From: Sphingomonas oryzagri | Lineage (GTDB): Bacteria; Pseudomonadota; Alphaproteobacteria; Sphingomonadales; Sphingomonadaceae | Direction: 5' to 3' | Length of the DNA stretch: 64,000 bases | NCBI RefSeq assembly: GCF_029906645.1 | Contig: NZ_JARYGZ010000001.1 | Span: 2,662,084 to 2,726,083 of the forward strand | In this document: piece after piece, positions 42,312 to 51,200 of the stretch | How the letters are laid out: each line of letters starts with the position of its first letter | Position numbering within the stretch: the first letter of the stretch is position 1 | Made by a program: the position numbers and the translations under genes | Notes under the pieces: generated by a model | Told to the model about the DNA's origin: nothing | The model's database searches: none | The model's input: the letters and a program-made list of their open reading frames with translations, nothing else

Positions 42312-43418
42312 TTGCCCGCGTCGACCCGTCTCCTGATCGCAGGCACCAATCCCGTCCGGATCTGGCAGATGACCAACGGCGAACGCATCACGCGCCTCGC
42401 CCGTGCCGCCGGCATCGCGACCGATGGTGACGGCGCCGGCATGGCGATCCTGTGGGCCGATCCCGCTTGGGCGTTCGATCCCGCGTGGTTTCGTCACATC
42501 GCCGCGACACCGGCCACGGTGCTGATGGCGAGCGGCCGACAGGTGCTGGCCAATCTGCCAGCCGGCCTCTCCGCTGAAACCGCGTTCGCCGAGCCGCTGG
42601 CAGCCGGTCTTTCCGTGATCGATTATGACGCGCGGCCGACGCTCTACAACCATCAGCTGCGCAAGCGCGAATGTCCGTTCATCGAGCCGCTGACCCCGCA
42701 GACCGCCGCCGATATCGAACGGCGGAGCTATTACGGCGCCTACAAGGGCGTCACCGACATCCTCACCAAGTTCCTCTGGCCGGAGATCGCCTTCGGCCTC
42801 ACCCGCCTCGCCGCGCGGCTGGGCCTGTCGCCCAACGCCGTGACCTGCACCGGCATCGCTCTGTGCGTGGCGGCGACCTTCCTGTTCGGCACGGGCTATT
42901 TCTGGTGGGGGCTGCTCGCGGGCTTCGTCTTCATGGTGCTGGACACGGTGGACGGCAAGCTCGCGCGCTGCACGGTCACCTCGTCCAAATGGGGCAATAT
43001 CCTCGATCATGGGGTGGATATCGTGCACCCGCCCTTCTGGTGGGTGGCGTGGGGCATCGGCACCGCCGCCACCGCGCATCCGCTGGCCGGCGCGACCTTT
43101 GCCTGGGTGCTGGTCGCGATTCTCGGCGGTTACGGGCTGCAGCGGCTGATCGAAGGCATCTTCATGCGGCGCTTCGGGATGCACATCCACGTCTGGCGCC
43201 GCTTCGACACCGGCTTCCGCCTGATTACCGCGCGGCGGAACCCGAACATGGTGATCCTGTTCGTATCGCTGACCGCCGGGCGGCCCGATCTCGGGCTGGT
43301 CGCGGTCGCGGGGTGGACCCTGGTTTCCGTGGTGGTCCACGCCGTGCAGATCGTGCAGGCCTATGCCTGGCGCGCGCGGCACGGGGCGCTCGCCAGCTGG
43401 ATGGAGCAGCAGCCATGA
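42312..43418 (+). CDS. CDP-alcohol phosphotransferase with an extra N-terminal domain
   Basis: The C-terminal half is a multi-pass CDP-alcohol phosphotransferase with a perfect signature at about residues 215-240: D-x2-DG-x2-AR-x8-G-x3-D-x3-D (LDTVDGKLARCTVTSSKWGN with ILDHGVD). The N-terminal ~130 residues begin LLIAGTNPVRIWQMTNGERI and look like a worn nucleotidyltransferase fold, as in bifunctional inositol-phosphate enzymes. The donor alcohol is not known. TTG at 42312 follows GAGGAA and is the likely start. The 368-residue protein is followed by a HIT gene with ATGA overlap and faces a LicC-like nucleotidyltransferase. Confidence 0.85.
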   Translation: MPASTRLLIAGTNPVRIWQMTNGERITRLARAAGIATDGDGAGMAILWADPAWAFDPAWFRHIAATPATVLMASGRQVLANLPAGLSAETAFAEPLAAGLSVIDYDARPTLYNHQLRKRECPFIEPLTPQTAADIERRSYYGAYKGVTDILTKFLWPEIAFGLTRLAARLGLSPNAVTCTGIALCVAATFLFGTGYFWWGLLAGFVFMVLDTVDGKLARCTVTSSKWGNILDHGVDIVHPPFWWVAWGIGTAATAHPLAGATFAWVLVAILGGYGLQRLIEGIFMRRFGMHIHVWRRFDTGFRLITARRNPNMVILFVSLTAGRPDLGLVAVAGWTLVSVVVHAVQIVQAYAWRARHGALASWMEQQP

Positions 43419-43846
43419 ACGCCACCATCGCCAAGTTCGGCCACCCCGCCACCCTGATCCGCGACTATGCGCATTGGGTCGTACTGCTGCGCCCCGCCCA
43501 GCCGACGCTGGGATCGCTGGTGCTTGCCGCCAAATCCGACGCGATTGCTTTCGGCGCGCTTCCACCCGAGGCCCATGCCGAGCTGGCAACGATCACCGCC
43601 GATATCGAGCGCGTCCTGGCCGTCGCCGTCGGCTACGAGCGGATCAATTATCTGATGTTGATGATGGTGGACCCGCACGTCCACTTCCACGTCATCCCGC
43701 GCTACGACGGCACGCGCGAGCGGGATGGCGTGGACCTCCCTGATCGCGGTTGGCCCAAGCCCCCCGATCTCGGCTCGGCGACCGCACTCGACGATGCGCA
43801 GATCGCAAGCTGGACGGCGTGGCTGAAGGGGATTTGGCCAGATTGA
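43415..43846 (+). CDS. HIT-family (histidine triad) protein
   Basis: The 143-residue protein has the HIT active site HVHFHVIPRY (H-x-H-x-H) preceded by NYLMLMMVDP. The N-terminus has FGHPATLIRDYAHWVVLLRP with AQPTLGSLVLA, as in Fhit/GalT-like members. HIT proteins hydrolyse or transfer nucleotidyl groups from NMP-linked substrates. Here it is translationally coupled to a CDP-alcohol phosphotransferase, so it may use or clear a CDP/ADP-linked intermediate. Substrate unknown. Confidence 0.88.
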   Translation: MNATIAKFGHPATLIRDYAHWVVLLRPAQPTLGSLVLAAKSDAIAFGALPPEAHAELATITADIERVLAVAVGYERINYLMLMMVDPHVHFHVIPRYDGTRERDGVDLPDRGWPKPPDLGSATALDDAQIASWTAWLKGIWPD

Positions 43847-43851
43847 TCCTC

Positions 43852-43875
43852 ATCCTCCCCCTGGTGGGGGAGGAT
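43852..43875. repeat. Single palindromic unit of the GC-rich repeat family; likely bidirectional terminator
   Basis: ATCCTCCCCC (43852-43861) and GGGGGAGGAT (43866-43875) pair across loop TGGT. It sits exactly between the convergent HIT and nucleotidyltransferase stops and shares the ATCCTCCCC outer edge with the copies at 23467 and 41389. Confidence 0.8.
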
Positions 43876-43883
43876 TCAGACGC

Positions 43884-44624
43884 TCAAGCCGCCCAGCTGT
43901 CGGTCAATTTGGTCGCCGCCTCGATGTCGTTGAGGAAGTCGACCTCGGCCCAGTGCTGTCCCTCGATCGACACGGTGCCGACCTTCCCGGTCGGCGCGAT
44001 CGAATCGATGATCTTGAGATACCAGTTCTCGACGCCCGCCGGCGTGCGCATGAACGCTTCCACGGTGTCGCGGAACAGCGCCACGCCCTCCCCCCGGAAG
44101 GCCAGGAAGCCGATCGACTCGGCGTTGGACTGTTCGGCGGTCAGCGTCTTGCCGATCGCCGCCAGCCGGTCGCCGATGCGCGTCACCTTCATGTCGTCGC
44201 TGTCGTAATGGGGCTTGGTATCGACGGTGACGGCGATCGGCCAGCCAGCCCCACCCGCCTGCACGCGCTCGACGATCCCGTCCGAAACCAGCGTGTCGCC
44301 GTTCAGGATCAGGAAGTCGCCGTCCATCGCGTCGCGCGCGATCCAGCAGGAGCCGAGATTGTCCGCCACCTTGTAGAAGGGGTTGAAGCGGGTGCGCAGC
44401 GTGAGGCCGGGTCGCTGCAGCCGCACCAGTTCCGCCTCCACCATGTCGGTCATGAAACCGGTGACCACATCGATACGCGTCACGCCGTGGCGGGCGAGCA
44501 TCTCCACCTGCCACGCAAGCAGCGTCCGGCCGGAGAAATCGATGAGGCACTTGGGCCGTTCGGCGGTGAGCGGCAGCAGGCGCGAACCCTGCCCGGCGCT
44601 GAGGATGATGGCACGATCGATCAT
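43884..44624 (-). CDS. Sugar/alcohol-phosphate nucleotidyltransferase (LicC / inositol-phosphate cytidylyltransferase-like)
   Basis: The 246-residue Rossmann nucleotidyltransferase starts AIILSAGQGSRLLPLTAERP with KCLIDFSG. It has NPFYKVADNLGSCWIARDAM, close to the NNL pattern of LicC and IPCT proteins, the metal site GDFLILNGDTLVSDG, and VSIEGQHWAEVDFLNDIEAA at the end. It would charge a phospho-alcohol or sugar phosphate with a nucleotide. Next to a CDP-alcohol phosphotransferase, CTP is the likely donor. It converges on the HIT gene across a hairpin. Confidence 0.85.
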   Translation of the reverse strand: MIDRAIILSAGQGSRLLPLTAERPKCLIDFSGRTLLAWQVEMLARHGVTRIDVVTGFMTDMVEAELVRLQRPGLTLRTRFNPFYKVADNLGSCWIARDAMDGDFLILNGDTLVSDGIVERVQAGGAGWPIAVTVDTKPHYDSDDMKVTRIGDRLAAIGKTLTAEQSNAESIGFLAFRGEGVALFRDTVEAFMRTPAGVENWYLKIIDSIAPTGKVGTVSIEGQHWAEVDFLNDIEAATKLTDSWAA

Positions 44625-44823
44625 GCGCAGCCCTTAGCCCGCGCACCGGATACGGGCAATCCGATGCCGCTGAGTCGGCTCGCCGACACCTCTCGGGCGA
44701 ATGGAGCGCGGCGGTCCGATCGTTGCTTAAAAAGCGTGCAGGGGAGTCGATTTTTGCTCAGTCATCAGGCAGACTCGCCAAATGCTGCACGTGCGAGCCG
44801 CGCCCCGCTTGCGACTCCGCACA

Positions 44824-44838
44824 TGGCACGCTTATTGA
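44824..44838 (+). promoter_or_regulatory. Sigma-54-like promoter of glnB-glnA (variant -12)
   Basis: TGGCACGCTTATTGA has a perfect -24 half and the right spacing, but the -12 dinucleotide at 44837-44838 is GA rather than GC. It lies 40 bases upstream of glnB, in the 253-base gap after the nucleotidyltransferase. glnBA is classically NtrC/sigma-54 controlled. The altered -12 lowers confidence. Confidence 0.5.
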
Positions 44839-45216
<378 letters not shown>

Positions 45217-45262
45217 GTTCAACCAACCATCATCTACCAAAAGCGGGAAAGGGCACCCCATC

Positions 45263-46675
45263 ATGGCGAACACCGCCTCTGACGTTCTGAAGCTCATCAA
45301 GGAAAAGGAGATCGAATGGGTCGATCTTCGTTTCACCGACCCCAAGGGCAAGTGGCAGCACCTCACCATGGTGTCCGGCGTCTGCGGTGAGGACGAGCTG
45401 ACCGACGGTTTCATGTTCGACGGCTCCTCGATCGAGGGCTGGAAGGCCATCAACGAGTCCGACATGATCCTGAAGCCGGATCTGGACGCGATCTGGGTCG
45501 ATCCCTTCTCCGCGACCCCGATGCTGATCCTGGTGTGCGACATCGTCGAGCCGTCGACCGGGGAGCTGTATGCCCGCGATCCGCGCTCGACCGCCAAGCG
45601 CGCCGAGGCGTTCCTGCAGTCGACCGGCATCGGCGACACCGTCTATGTCGGCCCGGAAGCCGAATTCTTCATGTTCGACGACGTGCGGTTCGAGAACAGC
45701 TATTCGTCGAGCTACTACAAGATCGACGACATCGAGCTGCCGGGCAACACCGGCCGCGAATATGAGGGCGGCAACCTCGGCCACCGCCCGCGCGCCAAGG
45801 GCGGCTACTTCCCGGTCGCGCCGGTCGATAGCGCCGTCGACATCCGCGGCGAGATGGTCTCGACCATGCTCGAAATGGGCCTGCCCTGCGACAAGCACCA
45901 CCACGAGGTGGCCGCAGCCCAGCACGAGCTCGGCCTCACCTTCGGCACGCTGGTGACCACCGCCGACCGCATGCAGATCTACAAGTATGTGGTCCACCAG
46001 GTCGCCCATGCCTACGGCAAGACCGCGACCTTCATGCCCAAGCCGATCAAGGAAGATAACGGCTCGGGCATGCACACCCACATGTCGATCTGGGACGGCG
46101 GCAAGCCGCTCTTCGCCGGCGACGGCTATGCCGGCCTGTCCGACATGTGCCTCTACTTCATCGGCGGCGTGATCAAGCACGCCAAGGCGCTCAACGCCTT
46201 CACCAACCCGACCACCAACAGCTACAAGCGTCTGGTGCCGGGCTATGAGGCGCCGGTGCTGCTCGCTTATTCGTCGCGCAACCGCTCGGCCTCCTGCCGT
46301 ATTCCCTACGGCGCGGGCGCCAAGGCGAAGCGCGTCGAGTTCCGCTTCCCGGACGCGCTGGCCAATCCGTACCTCTGCTATGCGGCGCTGCTGATGGCCG
46401 GCCTCGACGGGATCGAGAACAAGATCCATCCGGGCGAGTCGATGGACAAGAACCTGTACGATCTGCCGCCGGAAGAGCTGGCCCAGGTGCCGACCGTGTG
46501 CGGTTCGCTCCGTGAGGCGCTGAACTCGCTCGAGGCCGACCACGATTTCCTGCTCAAGGGCGGCGTGTTCACCAAGGACCAGATCGAGGCCTATGCCGAG
46601 CTGAAGTGGGCCGACGTCGCGCGCTGGGAAATGACCCCGTCGCCGGTCGAGTACGACATGTACTATTCGGCCTGA
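45263..46675 (+). CDS. glnA: Glutamine synthetase, type I
   Basis: This enzyme makes glutamine from glutamate, ammonia and ATP. The 470-residue protein shows [77 protein letters not shown] and [20 protein letters not shown]. The adenylylation site NLYDLPPEE, with Tyr399 corresponding to the E. coli Tyr397, is intact, so GlnE control is expected. It is in one operon with glnB and ends at a strong terminator. Confidence 0.98.
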   Translation: MANTASDVLKLIKEKEIEWVDLRFTDPKGKWQHLTMVSGVCGEDELTDGFMFDGSSIEGWKAINESDMILKPDLDAIWVDPFSATPMLILVCDIVEPSTGELYARDPRSTAKRAEAFLQSTGIGDTVYVGPEAEFFMFDDVRFENSYSSSYYKIDDIELPGNTGREYEGGNLGHRPRAKGGYFPVAPVDSAVDIRGEMVSTMLEMGLPCDKHHHEVAAAQHELGLTFGTLVTTADRMQIYKYVVHQVAHAYGKTATFMPKPIKEDNGSGMHTHMSIWDGGKPLFAGDGYAGLSDMCLYFIGGVIKHAKALNAFTNPTTNSYKRLVPGYEAPVLLAYSSRNRSASCRIPYGAGAKAKRVEFRFPDALANPYLCYAALLMAGLDGIENKIHPGESMDKNLYDLPPEELAQVPTVCGSLREALNSLEADHDFLLKGGVFTKDQIEAYAELKWADVARWEMTPSPVEYDMYYSA

Positions 46676-46705
46676 TCGGCTCCACGCACGATCATGGAAA
46701 TGCGG

Positions 46706-46740
46706 GCGCCCCGGAGGAGACTTCGGGGCGCTCTGCTTTT
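46706..46740 (+). terminator. Rho-independent terminator of glnBA
   Basis: An 11-bp stem (GCGCCCCGGAG at 46706-46716 with CTTCGGGGCGC at 46721-46731, one G-T pair) closes a GAGA tetraloop and is followed by TCTGCTTTT. It lies 30 bases after glnA. Confidence 0.92.
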
Positions 46741-46753
46741 GTGAGGAATTGAG

Positions 46754-47038
46754 ATGCGCCTGATCCTTGCCGCCACGCTCGGGCTGGTCTGCGCCGGGGC
46801 CGTCCAGGCGGCGCCGCTGTGCCGCGATTCCAAGGGACTGTTCACGCCCTGCCCACCCGGCATGGCCAGCAAGACCGCCGATCGGCACAAACGGCCACGG
46901 GTCGCATCCTCACCTGAAGCTTCCGCGCGCACGGGCGATCAGGTGGCGGCCGCGAAACCGGACGCGCCCACCAAGCCGGCGATCATTCGCAAGGCCAAGC
47001 TGTGCCGGGACTCCAAGGGCCTGTTCAAACCCTGCTGA
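46754..47038 (+). CDS. Small secreted protein with two CRDSKGLF-x-PC boxes
   Basis: I do not recognise the 94-residue product. A signal peptide (MRLILAATLGLVCAGAVQA, cleavage after residue 19) precedes the mature start APLCRDSKGLFTPC. The protein ends KLCRDSKGLFKPC. The two matching 12-residue boxes frame a Lys/Pro/Ala-rich linker. The four cysteines lie only in the boxes, two per box, which suggests a disulfide-closed loop or metal site. ATG follows GAGGAATTGAG at good spacing. It is downstream of the glnA terminator and may be transcribed alone. Confidence 0.75.
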   Translation: MRLILAATLGLVCAGAVQAAPLCRDSKGLFTPCPPGMASKTADRHKRPRVASSPEASARTGDQVAAAKPDAPTKPAIIRKAKLCRDSKGLFKPC

Positions 47039-47075
47039 TCCCGAAATCTTAACCCCGCCGCGATATCCGGCGGGC

Positions 47076-48023
47076 ATGGAGCAGCCCGCTTTCTCGGCCT
47101 TCGAGACGACCCCGCCACCGACGGCGCACCGCGCCTTCGATCGGCGGATGCTGCCGGTCTATGCCGCGCTCGGCGTCGCCTGGGTTGTGCTGATCATCGC
47201 GATGCCGCTGACCGGCCTGTCGGTCGATGCGGTGCTCGTCGGCGCCTTCCTCGCCGTGTGCGGGCTGTGCGGCTGGGGCGCGTCGTGCCTGAGGCTGCGC
47301 GGGTGGGTGCGGATCGCGACGGCGATCGAATCCTGGGCGTTGCTCAACCTTGCGTGCCTCACCGGCATCCTCGCTACCTGCGTCGCCGCACGGAGCAACG
47401 CGCCGTTCCTAGACGGCTGGATGGACGCCGCCGATCGCTTCATTCTCCCCGGCCTGAACTGGCGCGACACGGTGCTCGCCATCGGCCGCCATTCCGCGCT
47501 GATGCACCATGCGACGCAGGTCTATGCGAGCCTGCAATGGCAGGGCAGCCTGCTGATCCTGCTCTGCTGCGCGACCGGCCGGATCGAGCGCTGCCCGCGC
47601 TTCATCCTGAGCTGGACGATCGCGCTCGGCCTGATCAGCGCGGTGTTCGTCTTCACCCCATGCGTCGGCGCTTTCGCTCATTACGGCATCGGCCACGACG
47701 TCGTGCCGTCGGTCGGCGCCAGCACCGGATGGAGCGACCTGCTGATGGCCCTGCGCACGCACGACACGCTGCGGCTCGACCCGTCCGCGCTCGACGGCAT
47801 CGTCGAATTTCCGAGCTTCCATACGGCGGGCGCGATCCTGCTCGCCTGGGGCTTCTGGGCGATCCGCGGGGCGCGCTGGCCGATGCTGGCGCTCAACCTC
47901 GCGATGATCGCGGCGACGGTGCCGATCGGCGGCCATTATTATATCGATGTGGTGGCGGGCGCGATCGTCGCCTGGGTGGCGATCAAAGCGCCCGACTGGA
48001 TTGTGTCGCTGCGCGCACGGTGA
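47076..48023 (+). CDS. PAP2-superfamily membrane phosphatase, AUR1/inositolphosphotransferase-like
   Basis: The 315-residue protein has about six membrane segments and the C2/C3 type motifs of the AUR1-like PAP2 group: VEFPSFHTAGAILLAWGFW (SFHT replaces the SGH of ordinary PAP2) and IGGHYYIDVVAGAIVAW. Fungal AUR1 transfers phosphoinositol to ceramide. Bacterial members are lipid phosphatases or phosphotransferases of unknown substrate. In a sphingolipid-making genus a ceramide-related role is possible but unproven. ATG 47076 is used. DUF1289 follows directly. Confidence 0.85.
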   Translation: MEQPAFSAFETTPPPTAHRAFDRRMLPVYAALGVAWVVLIIAMPLTGLSVDAVLVGAFLAVCGLCGWGASCLRLRGWVRIATAIESWALLNLACLTGILATCVAARSNAPFLDGWMDAADRFILPGLNWRDTVLAIGRHSALMHHATQVYASLQWQGSLLILLCCATGRIERCPRFILSWTIALGLISAVFVFTPCVGAFAHYGIGHDVVPSVGASTGWSDLLMALRTHDTLRLDPSALDGIVEFPSFHTAGAILLAWGFWAIRGARWPMLALNLAMIAATVPIGGHYYIDVVAGAIVAWVAIKAPDWIVSLRAR

Positions 48024-48034
48024 CACAGGGGGCC

Positions 48035-48205
48035 ATGGTCCCCTCGCCCTGCACCCAGGTCTGCCGGCTCGATCGCGCCACCGGCTGGTGCGAGGGCTGC
48101 GGGCGGAAGATCGAGGAGATCGGCGGCTGGATGGGCGCCAGCGACGCCGAGAAGCGGGCGATCCTCACCCGCCTGCCCGAACGCCTCCGACGCCTCGCTC
48201 AATAA
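48035..48205 (+). CDS. DUF1289-domain protein
   Basis: The 56-residue protein shows the four-cysteine DUF1289 pattern SPCTQVCRLDRATGWCEGCG (Cys-x3-Cys ... Cys-x2-Cys) and the usual IEEIGGWMGASDAEKRAIL. Members are small, probably metal-binding proteins of unknown role. ATG 48035 is used; GTG 48020, overlapping the PAP2 stop, is an alternative five codons upstream. Its stop overlaps the convergent tamB stop by seven bases. Confidence 0.85.
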   Translation: MVPSPCTQVCRLDRATGWCEGCGRKIEEIGGWMGASDAEKRAILTRLPERLRRLAQ

Positions 48206-51200
48206 TCCTTCGAGATACGGATATTGGCGCTCTGCCGGCCGATCGTCGAGATGGTGGAGAGCAGCGACAGCCAGCGCGTCACCTGAAACTCCAGCCGCGT
48301 CGCCGAATAGCCCTGCCCGTCGGTGACAAGCTCCACATACAGCCGCTTGCCGATATATTTGCCCGCCGCGACCGATGTCTTCTGGCCGGTGGTGATGTCG
48401 GCCGGCTCGATGCGCAGCCGATCCAGCCCCGCCACCTTGCGGATCGCGTTGATCGGATCGAGGCTGCCCTTGCCACCGGTGCGCAGGCCATTGACCGCCG
48501 CCGCGAGTTGCAACGCCTCGGGCGCCGAGAGATTGGCGATCGAGGTGCCGAACAGCAGGCGGGATAGCAGCTCGTCCTCGGGCAGCGCCGGGGTCGAGGT
48601 GAAGCTGATCTCGGGCTTCAGCCCGGTGCCGCTGACCTGGATCGAGGCGCTGACCCCCTGGATGCTGGCCTTCGCCACGATGTCCAGCGCCGGATCGACC
48701 GGCACGCCACCGCCGAAACGGATGATCCCGCGATCGAGATCGAAGCGGCGCCCGGCGAATTCGTAATTGCCCCGCACGAGATCGATGCGCCCGGTGATCG
48801 CCGGGTTGTCGACCGACCCCGCGATCGCCAGCTTGCCGCGCCATTCGCTGTCCAGCCCCAGCCCGCGCACGAACAGCTGGTTGCGCGCGTCGGCCTTGAT
48901 GTCGAGCGTCCAGGGGACGAGCGGCGTATCCTCGTCGTCGAAGTCCTCGCGGTTCAGTTCCTTGACCGCGAGGCGCGGCACGCCCTGCTGCGCGGCCTTG
49001 CCGAAGCGGTAGGAGGAACGATCGAGCTTCACGTCGCCCGCGATGGTGCCGCCCTTGCCATCCGACTTGATGGTGAGCGGGCCGGTGACGGTGGCGCCAA
49101 TATCGTCGCGGGCGAGCAGCACGGCATGGTTGGCGGTGAGCGCGATGTCCATGCCCAGCCCCTTGGCACCGGCGAAATCAAAGCTGGCGCGGCCAGTGAG
49201 GGTGCCGTTGTCGCGGGTCGCGCCGGCGAACTGGTCGATCAGCAGCTTGGAGCCGTCGAAGCGGCCGGCGGCGCGGATCTTCTCGATCACGGTGCCCAGC
49301 GTCGCGCTTTCCAGCCGCGCGTTCTGCGTCACCAGCGAGCCGCGGATCGAGGGATCGCGCAACGTACCGCCGACGTCCGCACCGATCGCGACCGGGCCGG
49401 AAAGATCGATCGTCTCGATGCCGGAGAGCCGCCAGAGCGTGTCGGCCGGGCCGTTGTAGCGCAGCTGCGCGAAGAGCGGTGCCGAGAGCAGACGGTCGGC
49501 GATCGTCGCGCCGCCACCGATCGGCGAGAGCCGGGCCTGGGCGCGGCCGATCACCTGTCCGCCGCTGGTCGCGACGGCGCGTGCGGCGACCTTGCCGCCG
49601 TCCATCACCGCCGCCAGCCCCACGTCGACCGGCTTGGAAGAGAGGACCAGTCCGGCGCGGCTCAAGCCGCGCACGCGCAGGTCGGCCTTGCCGGTGGGCA
49701 GAGCGCCCGGCGCCGCCACCGCATAGGAGACGCGGCCAGTCGCCTGCCCGGACAGGCCGAGACCGGGCTTGAACATGTCGAGCACCGAAAGCGGCATGGC
49801 ATCGAGGCTCGCCTCGAAGCTGGTCGCCTGCGTGCCGAAACGGCCCGCCACCGTGGCGCTGCCACCCGAGAAGGACAGGCTGGTCGGTGCGATCACCCAG
49901 GCGTCGCCGACATGGCGCAGCACGGCGGCCGTGGCCAGCGCGACCGGCCGGCCGTCGACCTGCCCCTGCCCGCGCACCGTATAGCTTTCAGCGGCGATAT
50001 GCGTGTCGGTCTGGAACGAGAAGGCGCGCCCCCGCGATCCGGCGACCGAGGCGCGCACGTCGCCGATCCCGCCCCGCAGCTTCGTGTTGGCGGCAAGGCG
50101 GGCGAGGAAGATCGATCCGCGGCGAAGGCCCTGCGCCGCCACCGTCGCATCGACATGGGTGCCGGCGGGATCGAGCAGCAGATCGAGATCGAGCTTGCCC
50201 TTGCGCACGCTGGTGTCGAAGTCGCCCGCCAGCCGCGCATGATCGGCGGTGATGTGCCCGACGATGCGCTGCTGCGTGCCGACCGGCGAGAAATCCAGCG
50301 TCCCGCCAAGCCCGCCGCCCGCCAGCGCGAGTTGCCCGGTGAAGCCGCCCGGATCGGCACGGAGATCGCCCTTCGCCGTGGTACCGCTGACGTTCAGCGC
50401 GCCCATGTGGATGACGGTGGTGCCGCCCGGCGGCGCATCGATCGTACCTGTCGCGGTGAACGGCCCGAGCGTCGATCCGCCCGCCGCCTGCATCGCGAAG
50501 CCCTGCGGCACGGGATCGAGATCGAGCTTCACCTGATCCAGCCCCAGCGCCTCCAGCGGGCGATCGAGCAGCAGCGCCACCTTGGGATGGTCGATCTGCC
50601 CGCCGAGGCCGAGGCGGAAGGTGCCGTAGGTCGCCTGTTTGCCCTGCCCGGTGAACTGGATGCTGCCATCCTTCTGGCGCGTACCGCTGCCGGTGATGGT
50701 GATGGCCGCCGCGGTGAGCCTGAGGTTGGCGAAGTGGAGGATACCGTCGGGCGTGCGGGTCAGCTGCGTGTCGAGCGTCGGCAGCCCGCCGGCCAGCGAG
50801 CGCAGAAAGGCATTGTCGAACCGGCGCACCCAGGCGCGGCCGCGACCAGAGACGATCGACTGCTTGAGATCGGCGGTGGGTGTGACCTTCAGTTCGGTCA
50901 GCACGTCGACGATGCCGAGGCCGGGGATCAGGTAGCGCTGCAGCCCGCCCGACAGGTCCACCCAATATTTGCCGCCGACCAGATCGACGAACAGGGCGAC
51001 CTTGCCGTTGAGCTTATCCGAGCGGAGCGTCAGCCCCTCGCCGGTCAGCACCTTGGGCGTGATGTGGAGGACGCCCTGTATGTCCATGTTGGCGAGGATG
51101 CCGCCCGCCACATCGCCCACGCCGGTGACGCGCCGCGCAGTCAGCTTGATCGGCAACGCCAGATCCTTGCCGCCGACATGGCCGGCGCCCTCCGCCCGCA

